Positions 20,293-29,827 of a stretch of 64,000 nucleotides of DNA are shown one piece after another. Positions within the stretch are counted from its first letter, which is position 1, and the number at the start of each line of letters is the position of its first letter. Source of the stretch: Canibacter zhoujuaniae (GTDB lineage: Bacteria; Actinomycetota; Actinomycetes; Actinomycetales; Microbacteriaceae); assembly GCF_011752015.1 (NCBI RefSeq), contig NZ_JAAIKA010000002.1, positions 186,001 through 250,000 on the forward strand, read 5' to 3'. The notes under the pieces were generated by a model, which saw only the letters and a list, made by a program, of their open reading frames with translations, searched no databases and had not been told where the DNA came from. Position numbers and translations under genes: made by a program.

Positions 20293-21275
20293 ACGTGAAA
20301 AGACGCGGGCGCCCAGCTGGCGCCTCTGTGCGAAAGAAAAGCAAAGGTAAAGCTGTCGGATCGGGCGGCCAAAGGCGTGCAGCGCTGGAGGGTAAAGGGC
20401 CAACTCCGAAAGCGGAGGATCGCGTCTATCATCCAGCCTACAAAGCAAAGCAACTGCGTGAGCGGGCAGCCGCAAACCGGCGCAATCGCACCCAGCAAAC
20501 CGGTTCAAGACGCCCGGCTATTAATGACACTGAGATTGTCACCGGCCGCAACTCTGTGTTAGAAGCGATGCGCACTAAAGTGCCAGCCACCACGCTCTAT
20601 GTCGCAGCTCGTGCAGAGTTTGACGAGCGAATGCGTGAAATTATCGGCATCGCCAACGGTCGTGATATTCCGGTGCTTGAAATCATGCGCTCCGAGATGG
20701 ATCGTATGGCGGGGCGCGACACAGTGCACCAGGGCGTGCTGTTGAAGGTCGCTCCTTACGAGTACAAACACCCCGCAGATTTACTGCAGCGCGCGTTTGA
20801 TAGCTGCGAAACTCCGCTGTTGGCGCTGCTTGATGGGGTTACCGACCCGCGCAACCTGGGTGCGGTTATTCGCTCAGTTGCTGCCTTCGGCGGCCACGGT
20901 GTGATTGTGCCGCAGCGACGCTCTGCCGGTGTTACCGCCGCAGCGTGGAAAACCTCTGCCGGTGCGGCTGCGCGCTGCCCGGTTGCGATGGCCACCAACC
21001 TCACCCGCACTATCAAGGATTTGAAAGCTGCAGGGGTCTTTGTTGTGGGTCTAGATGGTGACGGAGAGGTGCCGCTGCCCGGTCTCGAGCTTGCGGATCG
21101 GCCGCTTGCTGTTGTCGTAGGTTCAGAGGGTGCCGGCCTGTCAAGGCTGGTTGCAGAACAGTGTGACGCTATTGTGTCTATCCCAATCTCGGCGGCAACT
21201 GAGTCGCTGAATGCGGGAATTGCGGCGAGCATCGCCTTCTATGAGGTGGCTAAACTGCGGGCTGAAGCCGCTTAA
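20289..21275 (+). CDS. rlmB: SpoU-family 23S rRNA (guanosine-2'-O)-methyltransferase
   Basis: The 328-residue SPOUT enzyme has a basic, disordered N-terminal extension (residues 1-75, rich in Arg, Lys and Gln). A small substrate-binding domain follows (EIVTGRNSVLEAM), then the trefoil-knot catalytic domain. LLDGVTDPRNLGAVIRSVAAFG, VVVGSEGAGLSRL and SIPISAATESLNAGIAASIAFYE are SpoU motifs 1 to 3. RlmB modifies G2251 in 23S rRNA. cysS-rlmB coupling is common in actinobacteria and bacilli. The ATG at 20289 overlaps the cysS stop. Confidence 0.93.
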   Translation: MNVKRRGRPAGASVRKKSKGKAVGSGGQRRAALEGKGPTPKAEDRVYHPAYKAKQLRERAAANRRNRTQQTGSRRPAINDTEIVTGRNSVLEAMRTKVPATTLYVAARAEFDERMREIIGIANGRDIPVLEIMRSEMDRMAGRDTVHQGVLLKVAPYEYKHPADLLQRAFDSCETPLLALLDGVTDPRNLGAVIRSVAAFGGHGVIVPQRRSAGVTAAAWKTSAGAAARCPVAMATNLTRTIKDLKAAGVFVVGLDGDGEVPLPGLELADRPLAVVVGSEGAGLSRLVAEQCDAIVSIPISAATESLNAGIAASIAFYEVAKLRAEAA

Positions 21276-21661
21276 AGAACAGCAATATCTGTCACCCACC
21301 AACGATTTTCACGTCGGCGCAGCCTGACTGAAACCGCGATAACGCGGTTACGGGTTGGAATTAAAGCGACACAGTCTTCAATCTCTGGGGTGTGCTGAAA
21401 ACGCCGCAACCTCCCAAATTCGTTTGGGGCGCATAGATGCGGTTTAACGGGGTGTGGTTTCTTGCGCGGCAGGTAGTCATAATTTTGGGATTCTTGGATG
21501 CACTGTTGGGCTTGCAGCCGAGCTAGCACAGCAGGTGTCGCCCATCGTGCGATGTGTTGCACAGGGCGCCCAATGTGCACGATTTCTATTGCGAACCGTG
21601 CCAGCCGCAAGACGAAGAGATCTTCGGGAAAAGTTGATTGCAACAACGCTGTAGCATTCAC
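21272..21661 (-). CDS. DUF6459-like small protein
   Basis: The 129-residue protein starts with GTG and resembles the DUF6459 (Rv-type) family I know from actinobacteria. It shows an N-terminal helix pair (RLARFAIEIVHIGRPVQHIARWATPAVLARLQ) and a C-terminal beta unit ending RRRENRWWVTDIAVL. Family members are often near secA, but here the gene sits between rlmB and pdtaS. Its stop codon shares bases with the rlmB stop (TTAA, 21272-21275). No function is established. Confidence 0.7.
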   Translation of the reverse strand: MNATALLQSTFPEDLFVLRLARFAIEIVHIGRPVQHIARWATPAVLARLQAQQCIQESQNYDYLPRKKPHPVKPHLCAPNEFGRLRRFQHTPEIEDCVALIPTRNRVIAVSVRLRRRENRWWVTDIAVL

Positions 21662-21712
21662 TGTTCTCTGCTTTCACGAGGGGGAAGGGGAGTGTTAGGG
21701 AATTTCATGATA

Positions 21713-21756
21713 AGACCTGCAGAGGGCTAGTCCAACAGGTAATTAAGCGCAGGTCT
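21713..21756. promoter_or_regulatory. Inverted repeat upstream of the sensor kinase
   Basis: AGACCTGC (21713-21720) and GCAGGTCT (21749-21756) form a perfect eight-base inverted repeat with 28 bases between. It lies in the divergent promoter region of the DUF6459-like gene and pdtaS and could be an operator. The pdtaS GTG lacks a ribosome binding site, so the transcript may be leaderless. Confidence 0.35.
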
Positions 21757-21781
21757 AAATACCCAAATTTATTAACCTCGT

Positions 21782-23323
21782 GTGCCGACAGAAACACACA
21801 GTTCACGATGGTTTAATGAGAGTGTGCTATCACTGCGAGGACTCTCTGAGAAATACACCCAGCTCACTAAGCCAGAGATTGATTGGCTTGAGCTCCTAGT
21901 CATAGACTGGTCGCTGCTTGCTGACCTTGCGCTTGCCGATGCGGTGCTGTGGGTGCCCACAGGGGAGGGTGAGTATCTCGCTGTCCGGCACAGTCGCCCA
22001 ACCGGCCTTTTCACAATGTTCTATCGTGATGTCGTTGGTGATTTTATGCGTCGTGACTGGGCTGAGATTGCTGACGCGGTTATCGGTGACAACACCGTTG
22101 TAGTGGCTAAAGAACTGACCTGGTATGAAGAAGCGCCGATGCAGTTAAGAGCGTATCCGGTTAGTCGGCGGGATCCGCAAACTGGCAAACGCATAGGGCC
22201 TTTTGCGGTGGTAACTCTGCATGCAGCGCCGGGTGATACGCTGGCTGCATCGCGTGCCGGCCAGGCATATCGTGAGAGCGCAGCAGACCTATTGGCGATG
22301 ATCGGCGAAGGCCTATTCCCGCATCAGGGCAGCCAGAAAGGACGTTTGCGGGGTGCTCCGCGAGTCGGCGACGGAATTATGCGGATCGACCCCAACGGAG
22401 TGGTGGAGTTTGCCAGCCCAAACACCCTAACCAGTTTTTCTCGCCTCGGTTTTCGCACCGAGCTTGAAGACGAAGTGCTGACCGATGTTGTCGCCGATAT
22501 CGTGGCGGGCGCGATGGATACAAACGAATCGATTCCGCTGGTCGCCGGCGGAAAAATTGCAAGTCGTGTTGATCTGGAAGCGCGCAACAGCACGATTACT
22601 ATGCGCTCTATCCCGGTTGTTGTGCGTGGGGAACGCTGTGGTGCAATTATCCTCACCCGTGACATTACGGATATTAAACAGCAGGCGCAGGAACTGATTA
22701 CGAAAGATGCGACCATTCGCGAAATTCACCACCGCGTAAAAAACAATCTGCAGACCGTGGCGTCCCTGTTGCGAGTGCAGTCTAGACGGGCTGAAAGTGA
22801 TGAGGCGAAGCAGGTGCTCGGTCAGGCTATGCGCCGGGTTGCGGCAATTGCGGTAGTGCACGACACTCTCGCATCCGGAGTCGCACAGATCGTTAACTTT
22901 GACCAGGTTTTTGAGCGGGTGCTCGGCCTGGCCGTGGAAGTTGCGAGCATGCACAACACCAAGGTTGCTTTAGAGACAGAGGGCAAATTTGGTGAGATCC
23001 CGTCTGAGTATGCGACGCCGCTTGCGCTCGCGCTCACCGAGGTGGTGACCAACGCTGTTGAGCACGGACTCGCCGACCGCCCGGGCACAGTGCGCATCGA
23101 AACCAGCCGCTATGAGAATAATATGCGTGTGCGAGTGAGTGATGACGGTATAGGACTTCCGGATAACGGTGTCGGTAACGGGCTCGGCACTTCAATTGTG
23201 CGCACCCTGATTGAGGGTGAGCTGGCCGGAAGTATCCTGTGGCGCAACCAGGAAAACAGCGGGGCAGAGGTGCTCATCGAAATCCCGCTGCGGTGGTTGA
23301 CCGATACTAAGGTCTCTGAGTAG
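21782..23323 (+). CDS. pdtaS: PdtaS-type sensor histidine kinase
   Basis: The 513-residue cytosolic kinase has no transmembrane segment. It contains an N-terminal GAF-like domain (residues 1-150), a PAS-like domain (about 190-300), a HisKA_2 dimerisation domain with IREIHHRVKNNLQTVASLL and the phospho-acceptor near His316/His317, and a HATPase domain (LTEVVTNAVEHGL, then DDGIGLP and GNGLGTSIVRTL). In mycobacteria PdtaS phosphorylates the ANTAR antiterminator PdtaR. The pdtaR gene is not adjacent here. The GTG is used as start and there is no clear ribosome binding site. Confidence 0.9.
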   Translation: MPTETHSSRWFNESVLSLRGLSEKYTQLTKPEIDWLELLVIDWSLLADLALADAVLWVPTGEGEYLAVRHSRPTGLFTMFYRDVVGDFMRRDWAEIADAVIGDNTVVVAKELTWYEEAPMQLRAYPVSRRDPQTGKRIGPFAVVTLHAAPGDTLAASRAGQAYRESAADLLAMIGEGLFPHQGSQKGRLRGAPRVGDGIMRIDPNGVVEFASPNTLTSFSRLGFRTELEDEVLTDVVADIVAGAMDTNESIPLVAGGKIASRVDLEARNSTITMRSIPVVVRGERCGAIILTRDITDIKQQAQELITKDATIREIHHRVKNNLQTVASLLRVQSRRAESDEAKQVLGQAMRRVAAIAVVHDTLASGVAQIVNFDQVFERVLGLAVEVASMHNTKVALETEGKFGEIPSEYATPLALALTEVVTNAVEHGLADRPGTVRIETSRYENNMRVRVSDDGIGLPDNGVGNGLGTSIVRTLIEGELAGSILWRNQENSGAEVLIEIPLRWLTDTKVSE

Positions 23324-23336
23324 CTAACATAGAAGG

Positions 23337-25118
23337 GTGCTAGATCGCCTTTCAAACTATTTTCTGAAAACCCTGCGTGAGGATCCAGCTGACGCTGAGG
23401 TTGTGAGTCACAAACTGCTGGTGCGTGCGGGGTATATTCGCCGCCAAGCTCCGGGTATATTCGCCTGGCTGCCCCTGGGTTTGCGTGTGCGAGCAAAGCT
23501 CGAAAACATCATTCATGAAGAAATGCGTGCTGCGGGCGCGCAGCAGGTGCACTTTCCGGCACTGTTACCGCGCGATCCTTACGAAGCAACCGGGCGCTGG
23601 GAAGAGTACGGCGATGGGATTTTCCGTCTGCAGGATCGCCACGCGGCAGACTACCTGCTCGCCCCAACCCACGAAGAAGTCTTTACGCTGCTTGTAAAAG
23701 ACATTGTGAATTCTTACAAAGATTTACCGCTCGAAATTTATCAAATCCAGGATAAGTACCGAGATGAAGCGCGTCCACGAGCTGGGCTTTTGCGTGGGCG
23801 TGAGTTCTCAATGAAGGATGCTTACTCATTCGGTATCTCTGATGAGCAGCTTGCAGACTCCTATCAGCGGCAGCGTGACGCGTATGAGCGTATTTTTAAC
23901 CGCCTCGGCGTGGAATATGTCATAGTGGCCGCTGACGCGGGCGCGATGGGCGGCTCAAAGAGCGAAGAGTTCCTGCTGCCGATTGCGATCGGTGAAGACA
24001 CCTTCGTGCGCTCAGCCGGTGGCTATGCCGCAAACGTCGAAGCATATCGTGCGCCTGCGGGTAAGGAGCGCCCAATCGCTGAGTTGGCTGCGGCAGAGGT
24101 TTTTGACACCCCGGGAACTAACACGATTGAAACGCTTGTTGCGCACACTAATGAGGTTGTGCCACAGCTGCTCGGGCGTGCGTGGGAAGCTGGCGACACA
24201 CTAAAGAACATTGTTTTAGCGCTGACCGATGCGCACGGTGCGCGAGAGCTTGTGGTTATCGGTATTCCGGGTGACCGGCAGATTGATGAGAAACGTCTCG
24301 AAGTGGCTTTTGCGGGCTATGAAATTGAGCAGGCGACCGAGGCTGATTTAAAGGGGCACCCAGAACTGATTGCAGGCTTTATAGGCCCTGCTGATGGCGC
24401 GACGCGTCTGCTTGGGGTGGGCGGTCAAAGCTCACTCAAATATCTTGTGGATCCGCGTGTTGTTACCGGCACAAGCTGGATCACCGGCGCGAACGCCGCT
24501 GATAAACACGTGCACTCTCTCGTGTGCGGCCGTGATTTTGAGCCGCACGGTGTGATAGATGTTGCAAACGTTGTTGACGGGGATCCCGCGCCGGACGGCT
24601 CCGGCCCGATTACAACAGCGCGGGGTATGGAAATTGGTCACGTCTTCCAGCTTGGACGGAAGTATGCGGAAGCGCTTGGGCTAAAGGTGCTTGACGAGAA
24701 TGGCAAGCTGCAGACTGTGACTATGGGCTCATACGGTATCGGTGTGACTCGAATTCTTGCGGCGCTCGCAGAGTTGAATAATGATGAGCACGGTCTAATC
24801 TGGCCAGCTGCTATTGCACCGTATCAGGTGCATTTAGTTGCGACCGGTAAAGAGTCTCTGCCGTTTGAGAAGGCTGAAGAAATTGCTGCGGAACTTGACG
24901 CAGCCGGAGTTGAAGTGCTTTTCGATGATCGTCCGAAAGTGTCGCCGGGTGTCAAATTTGGCGATGCAGAACTCCTCGGCATGCCGTTTATCGTAGTTGT
25001 TGGCCGCGACGCAGCAGAGGGCTTTGCTGAAATCCGTAACCGTCGCACGGGTGAGCGCGAAAAAGTGGCGCTGACTGAGGTGGCCGCGGTGGTGCAGCAG
25101 CGGCTTGCAACTGCGTAA
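23337..25118 (+). CDS. proS: Prolyl-tRNA synthetase (bacterial type)
   Basis: The 593-residue class II synthetase has a GTG start after GAAGGG. Motif 1 lies near [20 protein letters not shown], motif 2 near [20 protein letters not shown], and motif 3 at [14 protein letters not shown]. An insertion between motifs 2 and 3 (about residues 220-390) is the INS editing domain of the bacterial form. The anticodon-binding domain is C-terminal. In many actinobacteria proS is followed by rimP-nusA. Here it is followed by a secretion-like operon and then nusA, with no rimP between. Confidence 0.95.
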   Translation: MLDRLSNYFLKTLREDPADAEVVSHKLLVRAGYIRRQAPGIFAWLPLGLRVRAKLENIIHEEMRAAGAQQVHFPALLPRDPYEATGRWEEYGDGIFRLQDRHAADYLLAPTHEEVFTLLVKDIVNSYKDLPLEIYQIQDKYRDEARPRAGLLRGREFSMKDAYSFGISDEQLADSYQRQRDAYERIFNRLGVEYVIVAADAGAMGGSKSEEFLLPIAIGEDTFVRSAGGYAANVEAYRAPAGKERPIAELAAAEVFDTPGTNTIETLVAHTNEVVPQLLGRAWEAGDTLKNIVLALTDAHGARELVVIGIPGDRQIDEKRLEVAFAGYEIEQATEADLKGHPELIAGFIGPADGATRLLGVGGQSSLKYLVDPRVVTGTSWITGANAADKHVHSLVCGRDFEPHGVIDVANVVDGDPAPDGSGPITTARGMEIGHVFQLGRKYAEALGLKVLDENGKLQTVTMGSYGIGVTRILAALAELNNDEHGLIWPAAIAPYQVHLVATGKESLPFEKAEEIAAELDAAGVEVLFDDRPKVSPGVKFGDAELLGMPFIVVVGRDAAEGFAEIRNRRTGEREKVALTEVAAVVQQRLATA

Positions 25119-25145
25119 TCTCTACAAAAGTAGACCGCTAGCTTT

Positions 25146-25194
25146 AATCTGTGGATAATCGCTTTAGGCTGCGGTTATCCACAGATTTTATTTT
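25146..25194 (+). terminator. proS terminator built from inverted DnaA boxes
   Basis: AATCTGTGGATAA (25146-25158) pairs perfectly with TTATCCACAGATT (25175-25187), and TTTATTTT follows. The stem arms contain TGTGGATAA (25150-25158) and TTATCCACA (25175-25183), both exact matches to the DnaA-box consensus in inverted orientation. Confidence 0.8.
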
Positions 25195-25270
25195 GTCTGC
25201 TGCACAATTTTTGGCGCTGTTAGATTGATGTTTAACCAAACGGCCGTGCCCTCGACCGTAAGGGAAACTA

Positions 25271-25561
25271 ATGAATATTAGTGTGAGCTATGAAGAGCTT
25301 GAAGCGGCTGCCGCACACTTGGAAGCGGGGCGCGCCGAAATAACCGACAGGTTAACCGCACTGCGATCTCAGGTGCAGAACTTGATCACATCAGGTTTTG
25401 TCACGGATGTGGCGTCGGGAAGATTTGCTGCAGCGTATGAATCATATAGCGACGGTGCCCGCACAGTAATCGAACAGCTGACAGAAATTCAGTCGTTTTT
25501 GCGCGAGACCGCGATGATTATGCAGGAGACAGATCAAAACATTGCAGCGCGCATAGCTTAA
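25271..25561 (+). CDS. ESAT-6/WXG100-like protein lacking the WXG tripeptide
   Basis: The 96-residue protein has the size, helical content and small-residue pattern of WXG100 proteins, which form helix-turn-helix hairpins exported by type VII systems. At the hairpin turn, where Trp-X-Gly stands at about residues 43-45, it has Phe43-Val44-Thr45. Phe52 and Tyr56 follow in the expected places. The C-terminal end has MQETDQNI, so the usual YxxxD/E export signal is degenerate or absent. GGG upstream of the ATG is the ribosome binding site. It is the first gene of a four-gene operon and lies 10 bases before the EssC-like ATPase gene. It is probably the cargo or a structural partner. Confidence 0.75.
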   Translation: MNISVSYEELEAAAAHLEAGRAEITDRLTALRSQVQNLITSGFVTDVASGRFAAAYESYSDGARTVIEQLTEIQSFLRETAMIMQETDQNIAARIA

Positions 25562-25571
25562 GGAGGCGCTT

Positions 25572-28500
25572 ATGCGATGCACGGTGTTTTTGCGAAAAGC
25601 ATCCGGTAATCTAGAGCCTGTGCTGCTTGAGTTTGCAGCCAACACTACTGTTGCAGACGTTAATCAGGCTCTTGTGCAGCAGAGTTTAGGTTCCGAATCA
25701 GGATCCGGCTTAAAACTGGCAGTACCGGCAGGGCAAAACTGCTCGGAAGAATTCCCTGCCGCTCTTTTGGGGCACGGGCTTGTGGTGAAAGATCCGGGCT
25801 CTGGCAATAGCTATTGTGTGAGCGGCGCGAGCCTCGTAGCTGATCATCCTTGGCTTAGTGGTTTTGAGATTAGTCTGCCCGATTCTAATAAGGTCCCGCC
25901 CGGTGTGCGGTTGATTGGCGGTGCGCTCCTGACGGTTTCTGAAACTGAATCGTACCTGCTGCCAAAAGGAAGCTTTACCGTCGGTTTTGGCAGAGGAGAT
26001 ATTGATGTTGCCCGCACCCTGATGCCAGCTGCAGTAACAGCAGCGGCTGACTGTGATGCGGTGCCAGCTATTGTCGCTGAGATTAAAGTCGGCACTGCAG
26101 TTAAGATACGACTGTCTAACTCAATACCTGTGAGCGACTTACGCGCAGATTTAGACGAAGCTGACAGCGCCAAGCTATCTCTGTTCGAGGTTGCCGGTGT
26201 TAGGGTGGCGGTTGAGCCGCTAGCGGATTTCGACACGCAACAGCTAGTCTCGACAGAGTTTCAAGATAGCAGTGATCTGCCACCCACAGCAGCTGCTGCG
26301 TCGCTACCAGTCTTGGAACTCCCGCGCATAGCGGAGGTGGCAAAACCGAAAGGTATGCCCGTATACGCGTGGGTGGCACCACTGGTTCTTGCGGGTTTAT
26401 TGTGGTTGGTCTTGCAAACCCCGACGATGCTGATATTCACAGCTCTCTCACCAATTATGCTGGTTGGGTCGCTGCTAGAGAGCCGTAGACGGTTTAAACG
26501 GCAGCACAGGGCGGTGCGAGAAAAATTTGCTGCTGAGTGGCAACTGTTTTTGTCGACACTAGACCGCGGTGTCGAAACCCTCGTCAGGAGAGATGAGCTT
26601 GATCTCCCTGCTCTCAGCAAATTTTTAGAGGCAGAACCGGTTAAGCTGTGGCGTAAAACCACTGAGTGTGGCCCGGTTGCCTGCTCGCTCGGCCTTGTAG
26701 AGAAGAAACACCCGCAACTGCCTAAACTGCTTAAACAGTCGGGAATTGAGCCTGAGCTGCAGAGTCTAATAGATGAGACTTTGGTGGGCAGAAAAACCGT
26801 ATGCCGACAACAAACTTTGAAACTTAAAAATGAGACGAAGTTAGCTGTTCGAGGCGCAGAATGCGCGCGTGCAAGTTACATTGCAGAGCTTGTGTTGCAA
26901 CTCGCAGTCGCGTATGCGCCGAGCAGAGTTGGGTTTCAATTCATCGGCTGCGAGTCTCTGCTAGAAAAATATTGGTTTTCAGCTCTGCCGCACACTGCTA
27001 AGTGGCGTGAAGCGCAGCTACTGATTTGTTTTATAGGGGATGCGGCGTTTGTGCCAAAGTGTGAGGAGCTTGCTGCTCTATCAGGGCAGAGCCTAGTGAT
27101 TGTGTGCTGCGCTGAGAAAGCTAGCTCAGCGTTCGGTAACAGTGTTTGGCTGGGAGAGACCATCAATACCTTGGTATTAGAGGAAGAGGACTACCAAACC
27201 CGCCAGTTTTTAAGTCGTAGCATCACCGATAACACCGTAAAACAGGTCGTGCGCAGTCTGAGCAGGTTAGCTTGGTCGGAAAATGCGGATACGGAGACTA
27301 ACCCGGGGCAGCAGAAAGCGAACTCTGCATTAGAACTGTTGGAACTGACTGATTTTAGTACAGCAGGCGTTGTTAGTGCAGTGAGCGCCCGATGGAAAAA
27401 CAAAAAACCTGATTTACGTCTATCTGTGTTGTGCGCCGAGAGAGGAGTAAGCGGCTTTGATCTTGCAAAAGTGGGCCCCCATGCGCTGATCGCGGGAACA
27501 ACCGGATCCGGTAAGTCAGAGTTGCTGCAGTCTCTGCTGCTCGGCATGGCGGTCAGAAATTCGCCAGAGATCGTACAGTTTTTACTTGCAGATTTTAAAG
27601 GTGGTGCGACCTTTGGTGAGTTACAGGATCTGCCGCACACTATAGCGCTGGTGACGGATCTCGCTAACGATGGTGGAGAGCGACTGCTTGGCGGGTTAAA
27701 ACGTGAAATAGTGCGCAGAGAAACTCTGCTGCAGCGCGTGCGGGCAAGTGATATAGAAGTTTTTAATAGCAGATCTGCTGAAACACTGCCGATCTGGGTG
27801 GTAGCAATTGATGAGTGCGCTGCCCTCTTGCAGCAGCACCCCGAACTGCAGGTTTCACTACAAGATCTCGCACAGCGTGGACGCTCACTCGGTATTCACC
27901 TAGTGTTAGCGACACAAAAACCGGGAGGTGTTATCAACGACCGAACAAGAGCTAACATCCAACTTTTGTTTGCTATGCGTGTCGCCTCTGAGGGTGATAG
28001 CAGAGAGTTGCTCGGCGGAGCAGAGGCTGCGCGGCTCACAGAGGAAGACAAAGGTGTGGGCTTTGTGCGCGCTGCCGGAGGCAGTATGGCCGGGTTCATT
28101 AATTTATCGGTGAATCACCTCGTCTTAAATGGAGTATCGCTGGCTGCGGCCCTAGTGCGAGTGATGAGCAGACTGTCTGACACAGAATTTCAGCGACCGG
28201 AAAAATTGACCTGGGTGCAGGAGATGCCGCTGTGTCTCACACGAGCAAAACTTCAGGAGATTGCTGGTGCTGCATCAGGAATCCCCGAAGACGCTATCGG
28301 CATCATCGAACTGCCGGAAGAGCGGCAACGTAAGATCATGACATTTTGGGAAGGCTTAAGCGGCAACTGCGCTGTCGTAGCAGAATGTGCTGCCGCGCGA
28401 GCGACTGCGCTGCAGGCGCTCCTTGCAGCATCGCAATTAGAAAGACGCGATGAACTTCGTGGTGCCATCATTCGTGGCCAGAGTAGTGCCATGAAAGTTC

Positions 28501-29531
28501 CGGCGTCTAACTCGCGCATCGCTTTTGCTGAAGCTGATGATGCACACCAAATTCTGCGACTTTTAGATTGGATCAAACAACAGAATCAGCTTTGTGTGGT
28601 TGTAATTGAGGATCTCAATCGAGTGCTTGAAAACGCAGGTGCTGCCTTTGAGCTTATTATCGAAGCACTGCAGAGTCTGCTTTCTGATCCGACTAATCTA
28701 GTGCTTGTTGGGATGCGCAGCACGCACAGTATCCCCGTAAGATTACGAGACAAACTAAGACACATATTTTTGCTGCAATCGAGCACGGTAGACGTTGCGC
28801 TCGCGCACCTGCTGCCACCTAAATTGCGTGGCAGTGTGGCAAATCTGCCAGCGCAGCGGGCAATTTACCTGCCGGATGTAAAACAGATACAGCTCAGGGA
28901 GCCAGAAGGATGCGGCAGTTGGCGATCCACCCCCACACCACTCTGGCCGCTTCTTAAAGCTACGACAAAACTTGGTGATGCGCTGCAGTTTGAAGCTCTG
29001 GGAGCTGCGCTTGTGGCCCATGCGGTAACCGGTTTTCCGCGTCACGGATTAGTGCATTTTGGGGGTGCGCCCAAGCTACAAGAAAACTTCGTGACAGCGT
29101 TAATTGCACACCACTGCTTGAAACCAGAACACGTTTTTGAAGTGTCTAGCGTGGAGATGCCACCAGAGTCTGCGCGACTGGTGATAGTAAAAGAAAACCT
29201 CTTGAGCGCAGGAATTCTTACAAGCGACTGGGTGCGTCAGCTGCGAGAGGCGCGGCGTTTAGAACGCACAATTATGCTCATTTGCACAACCGCAGGGCGA
29301 CTACCGTACGGCTTGCTGCCAGCCGGAGAAGAGCCCGATTTTCGGGTGTGGATTCCGCAAAGCGAGACTAGCGCACCGCCGGAGTGGGTGAGCGCCAGAA
29401 TTGCAAAACAGATTGCTTTAATCCCCGGAGGGGCAGTGGTGCAGGCGGGGCGCAACAGTGGCGCTGCGGGGGCTGACGATCTCGTAAAAGCTGTCGTCTT
29501 AACGGCGGCCGTCGTAGGGGAGCGCGTATGA
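25572..29531 (+). CDS. EssC/EccC-like FtsK/SpoIIIE-family type VII secretion ATPase
   Basis: The 1319-residue protein is set apart from EccB/D/E-type components by layout. Residues 1-85 look ubiquitin- or FHA-like. A second FHA-like stretch covers about 115-220 (PKGSFTVGFGRGDIDV). Two membrane helices span 266-305, and a linker follows. The first ATPase domain has Walker A GTTGSGKS at 642-649 and Walker B ending Asp747-Glu748. Later domains near 920 and 1150 are degenerate: the second lacks a Walker A (GLSGNCAVVAECAAARATAL). This resembles Firmicutes EssC more than mycobacterial EccC. A strong AAGGAGG sits before the ATG. It is coupled by ATGA to the next gene. Confidence 0.88.
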   Translation: MRCTVFLRKASGNLEPVLLEFAANTTVADVNQALVQQSLGSESGSGLKLAVPAGQNCSEEFPAALLGHGLVVKDPGSGNSYCVSGASLVADHPWLSGFEISLPDSNKVPPGVRLIGGALLTVSETESYLLPKGSFTVGFGRGDIDVARTLMPAAVTAAADCDAVPAIVAEIKVGTAVKIRLSNSIPVSDLRADLDEADSAKLSLFEVAGVRVAVEPLADFDTQQLVSTEFQDSSDLPPTAAAASLPVLELPRIAEVAKPKGMPVYAWVAPLVLAGLLWLVLQTPTMLIFTALSPIMLVGSLLESRRRFKRQHRAVREKFAAEWQLFLSTLDRGVETLVRRDELDLPALSKFLEAEPVKLWRKTTECGPVACSLGLVEKKHPQLPKLLKQSGIEPELQSLIDETLVGRKTVCRQQTLKLKNETKLAVRGAECARASYIAELVLQLAVAYAPSRVGFQFIGCESLLEKYWFSALPHTAKWREAQLLICFIGDAAFVPKCEELAALSGQSLVIVCCAEKASSAFGNSVWLGETINTLVLEEEDYQTRQFLSRSITDNTVKQVVRSLSRLAWSENADTETNPGQQKANSALELLELTDFSTAGVVSAVSARWKNKKPDLRLSVLCAERGVSGFDLAKVGPHALIAGTTGSGKSELLQSLLLGMAVRNSPEIVQFLLADFKGGATFGELQDLPHTIALVTDLANDGGERLLGGLKREIVRRETLLQRVRASDIEVFNSRSAETLPIWVVAIDECAALLQQHPELQVSLQDLAQRGRSLGIHLVLATQKPGGVINDRTRANIQLLFAMRVASEGDSRELLGGAEAARLTEEDKGVGFVRAAGGSMAGFINLSVNHLVLNGVSLAAALVRVMSRLSDTEFQRPEKLTWVQEMPLCLTRAKLQEIAGAASGIPEDAIGIIELPEERQRKIMTFWEGLSGNCAVVAECAAARATALQALLAASQLERRDELRGAIIRGQSSAMKVPASNSRIAFAEADDAHQILRLLDWIKQQNQLCVVVIEDLNRVLENAGAAFELIIEALQSLLSDPTNLVLVGMRSTHSIPVRLRDKLRHIFLLQSSTVDVALAHLLPPKLRGSVANLPAQRAIYLPDVKQIQLREPEGCGSWRSTPTPLWPLLKATTKLGDALQFEALGAALVAHAVTGFPRHGLVHFGGAPKLQENFVTALIAHHCLKPEHVFEVSSVEMPPESARLVIVKENLLSAGILTSDWVRQLREARRLERTIMLICTTAGRLPYGLLPAGEEPDFRVWIPQSETSAPPEWVSARIAKQIALIPGGAVVQAGRNSGAAGADDLVKAVVLTAAVVGERV

Positions 29532-29827
29532 ATGGCATCTTTTTAGACCCAGAGATGTTATCGGGTTATGTGCACCGTATGCGTGATGGGGAGGCATCGC
29601 TTGGCTGCACTCAGTTTTCCTTTGAAGGGCTGGGCTCTCTGCTGTCAGAGGTGCTGGATGCTAGTTTGGTGTCGCAGTTAGATCAGTCGTTGCAGAGCTG
29701 GATACAAGCCTTGACCGAAGCTATGCAGGGGTGCGCGCAGGTCGTGGAAACTGTGCTTGCAGAGTTCCATACAGTTGACGTGGCGGCTGGCGACAGTGTC
29801 ACAGCTAGGTTGGAGACGCGTAAATGA
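29528..29827 (+). CDS. Small helical protein of the type VII-like operon
   Basis: The 99-residue protein begins MNGIFLDPEMLSGYVHRM and is helical throughout, with a Gly-Leu-Gly turn (FEGLGSLLSEV) near residue 33. It has no WXG tripeptide. The size is that of WXG100 or small EsxB/EsaE-like partners. Both ends overlap neighbours by ATGA, so it is translated together with the ATPase and the hydrolase. It is plausibly a co-secreted partner or chaperone of the hydrolase, but this rests on position alone. Family unrecognised. Confidence 0.65.
   Translation: MNGIFLDPEMLSGYVHRMRDGEASLGCTQFSFEGLGSLLSEVLDASLVSQLDQSLQSWIQALTEAMQGCAQVVETVLAEFHTVDVAAGDSVTARLETRK

Noticed and set aside
19773-20498. 241-residue minus-strand frame over cysS and rlmB
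   Set aside because: It spans the coupled end of cysS and start of rlmB, both with clear motifs, and its product has shadow-frame composition (Ala/Ser/Arg-rich without a domain).
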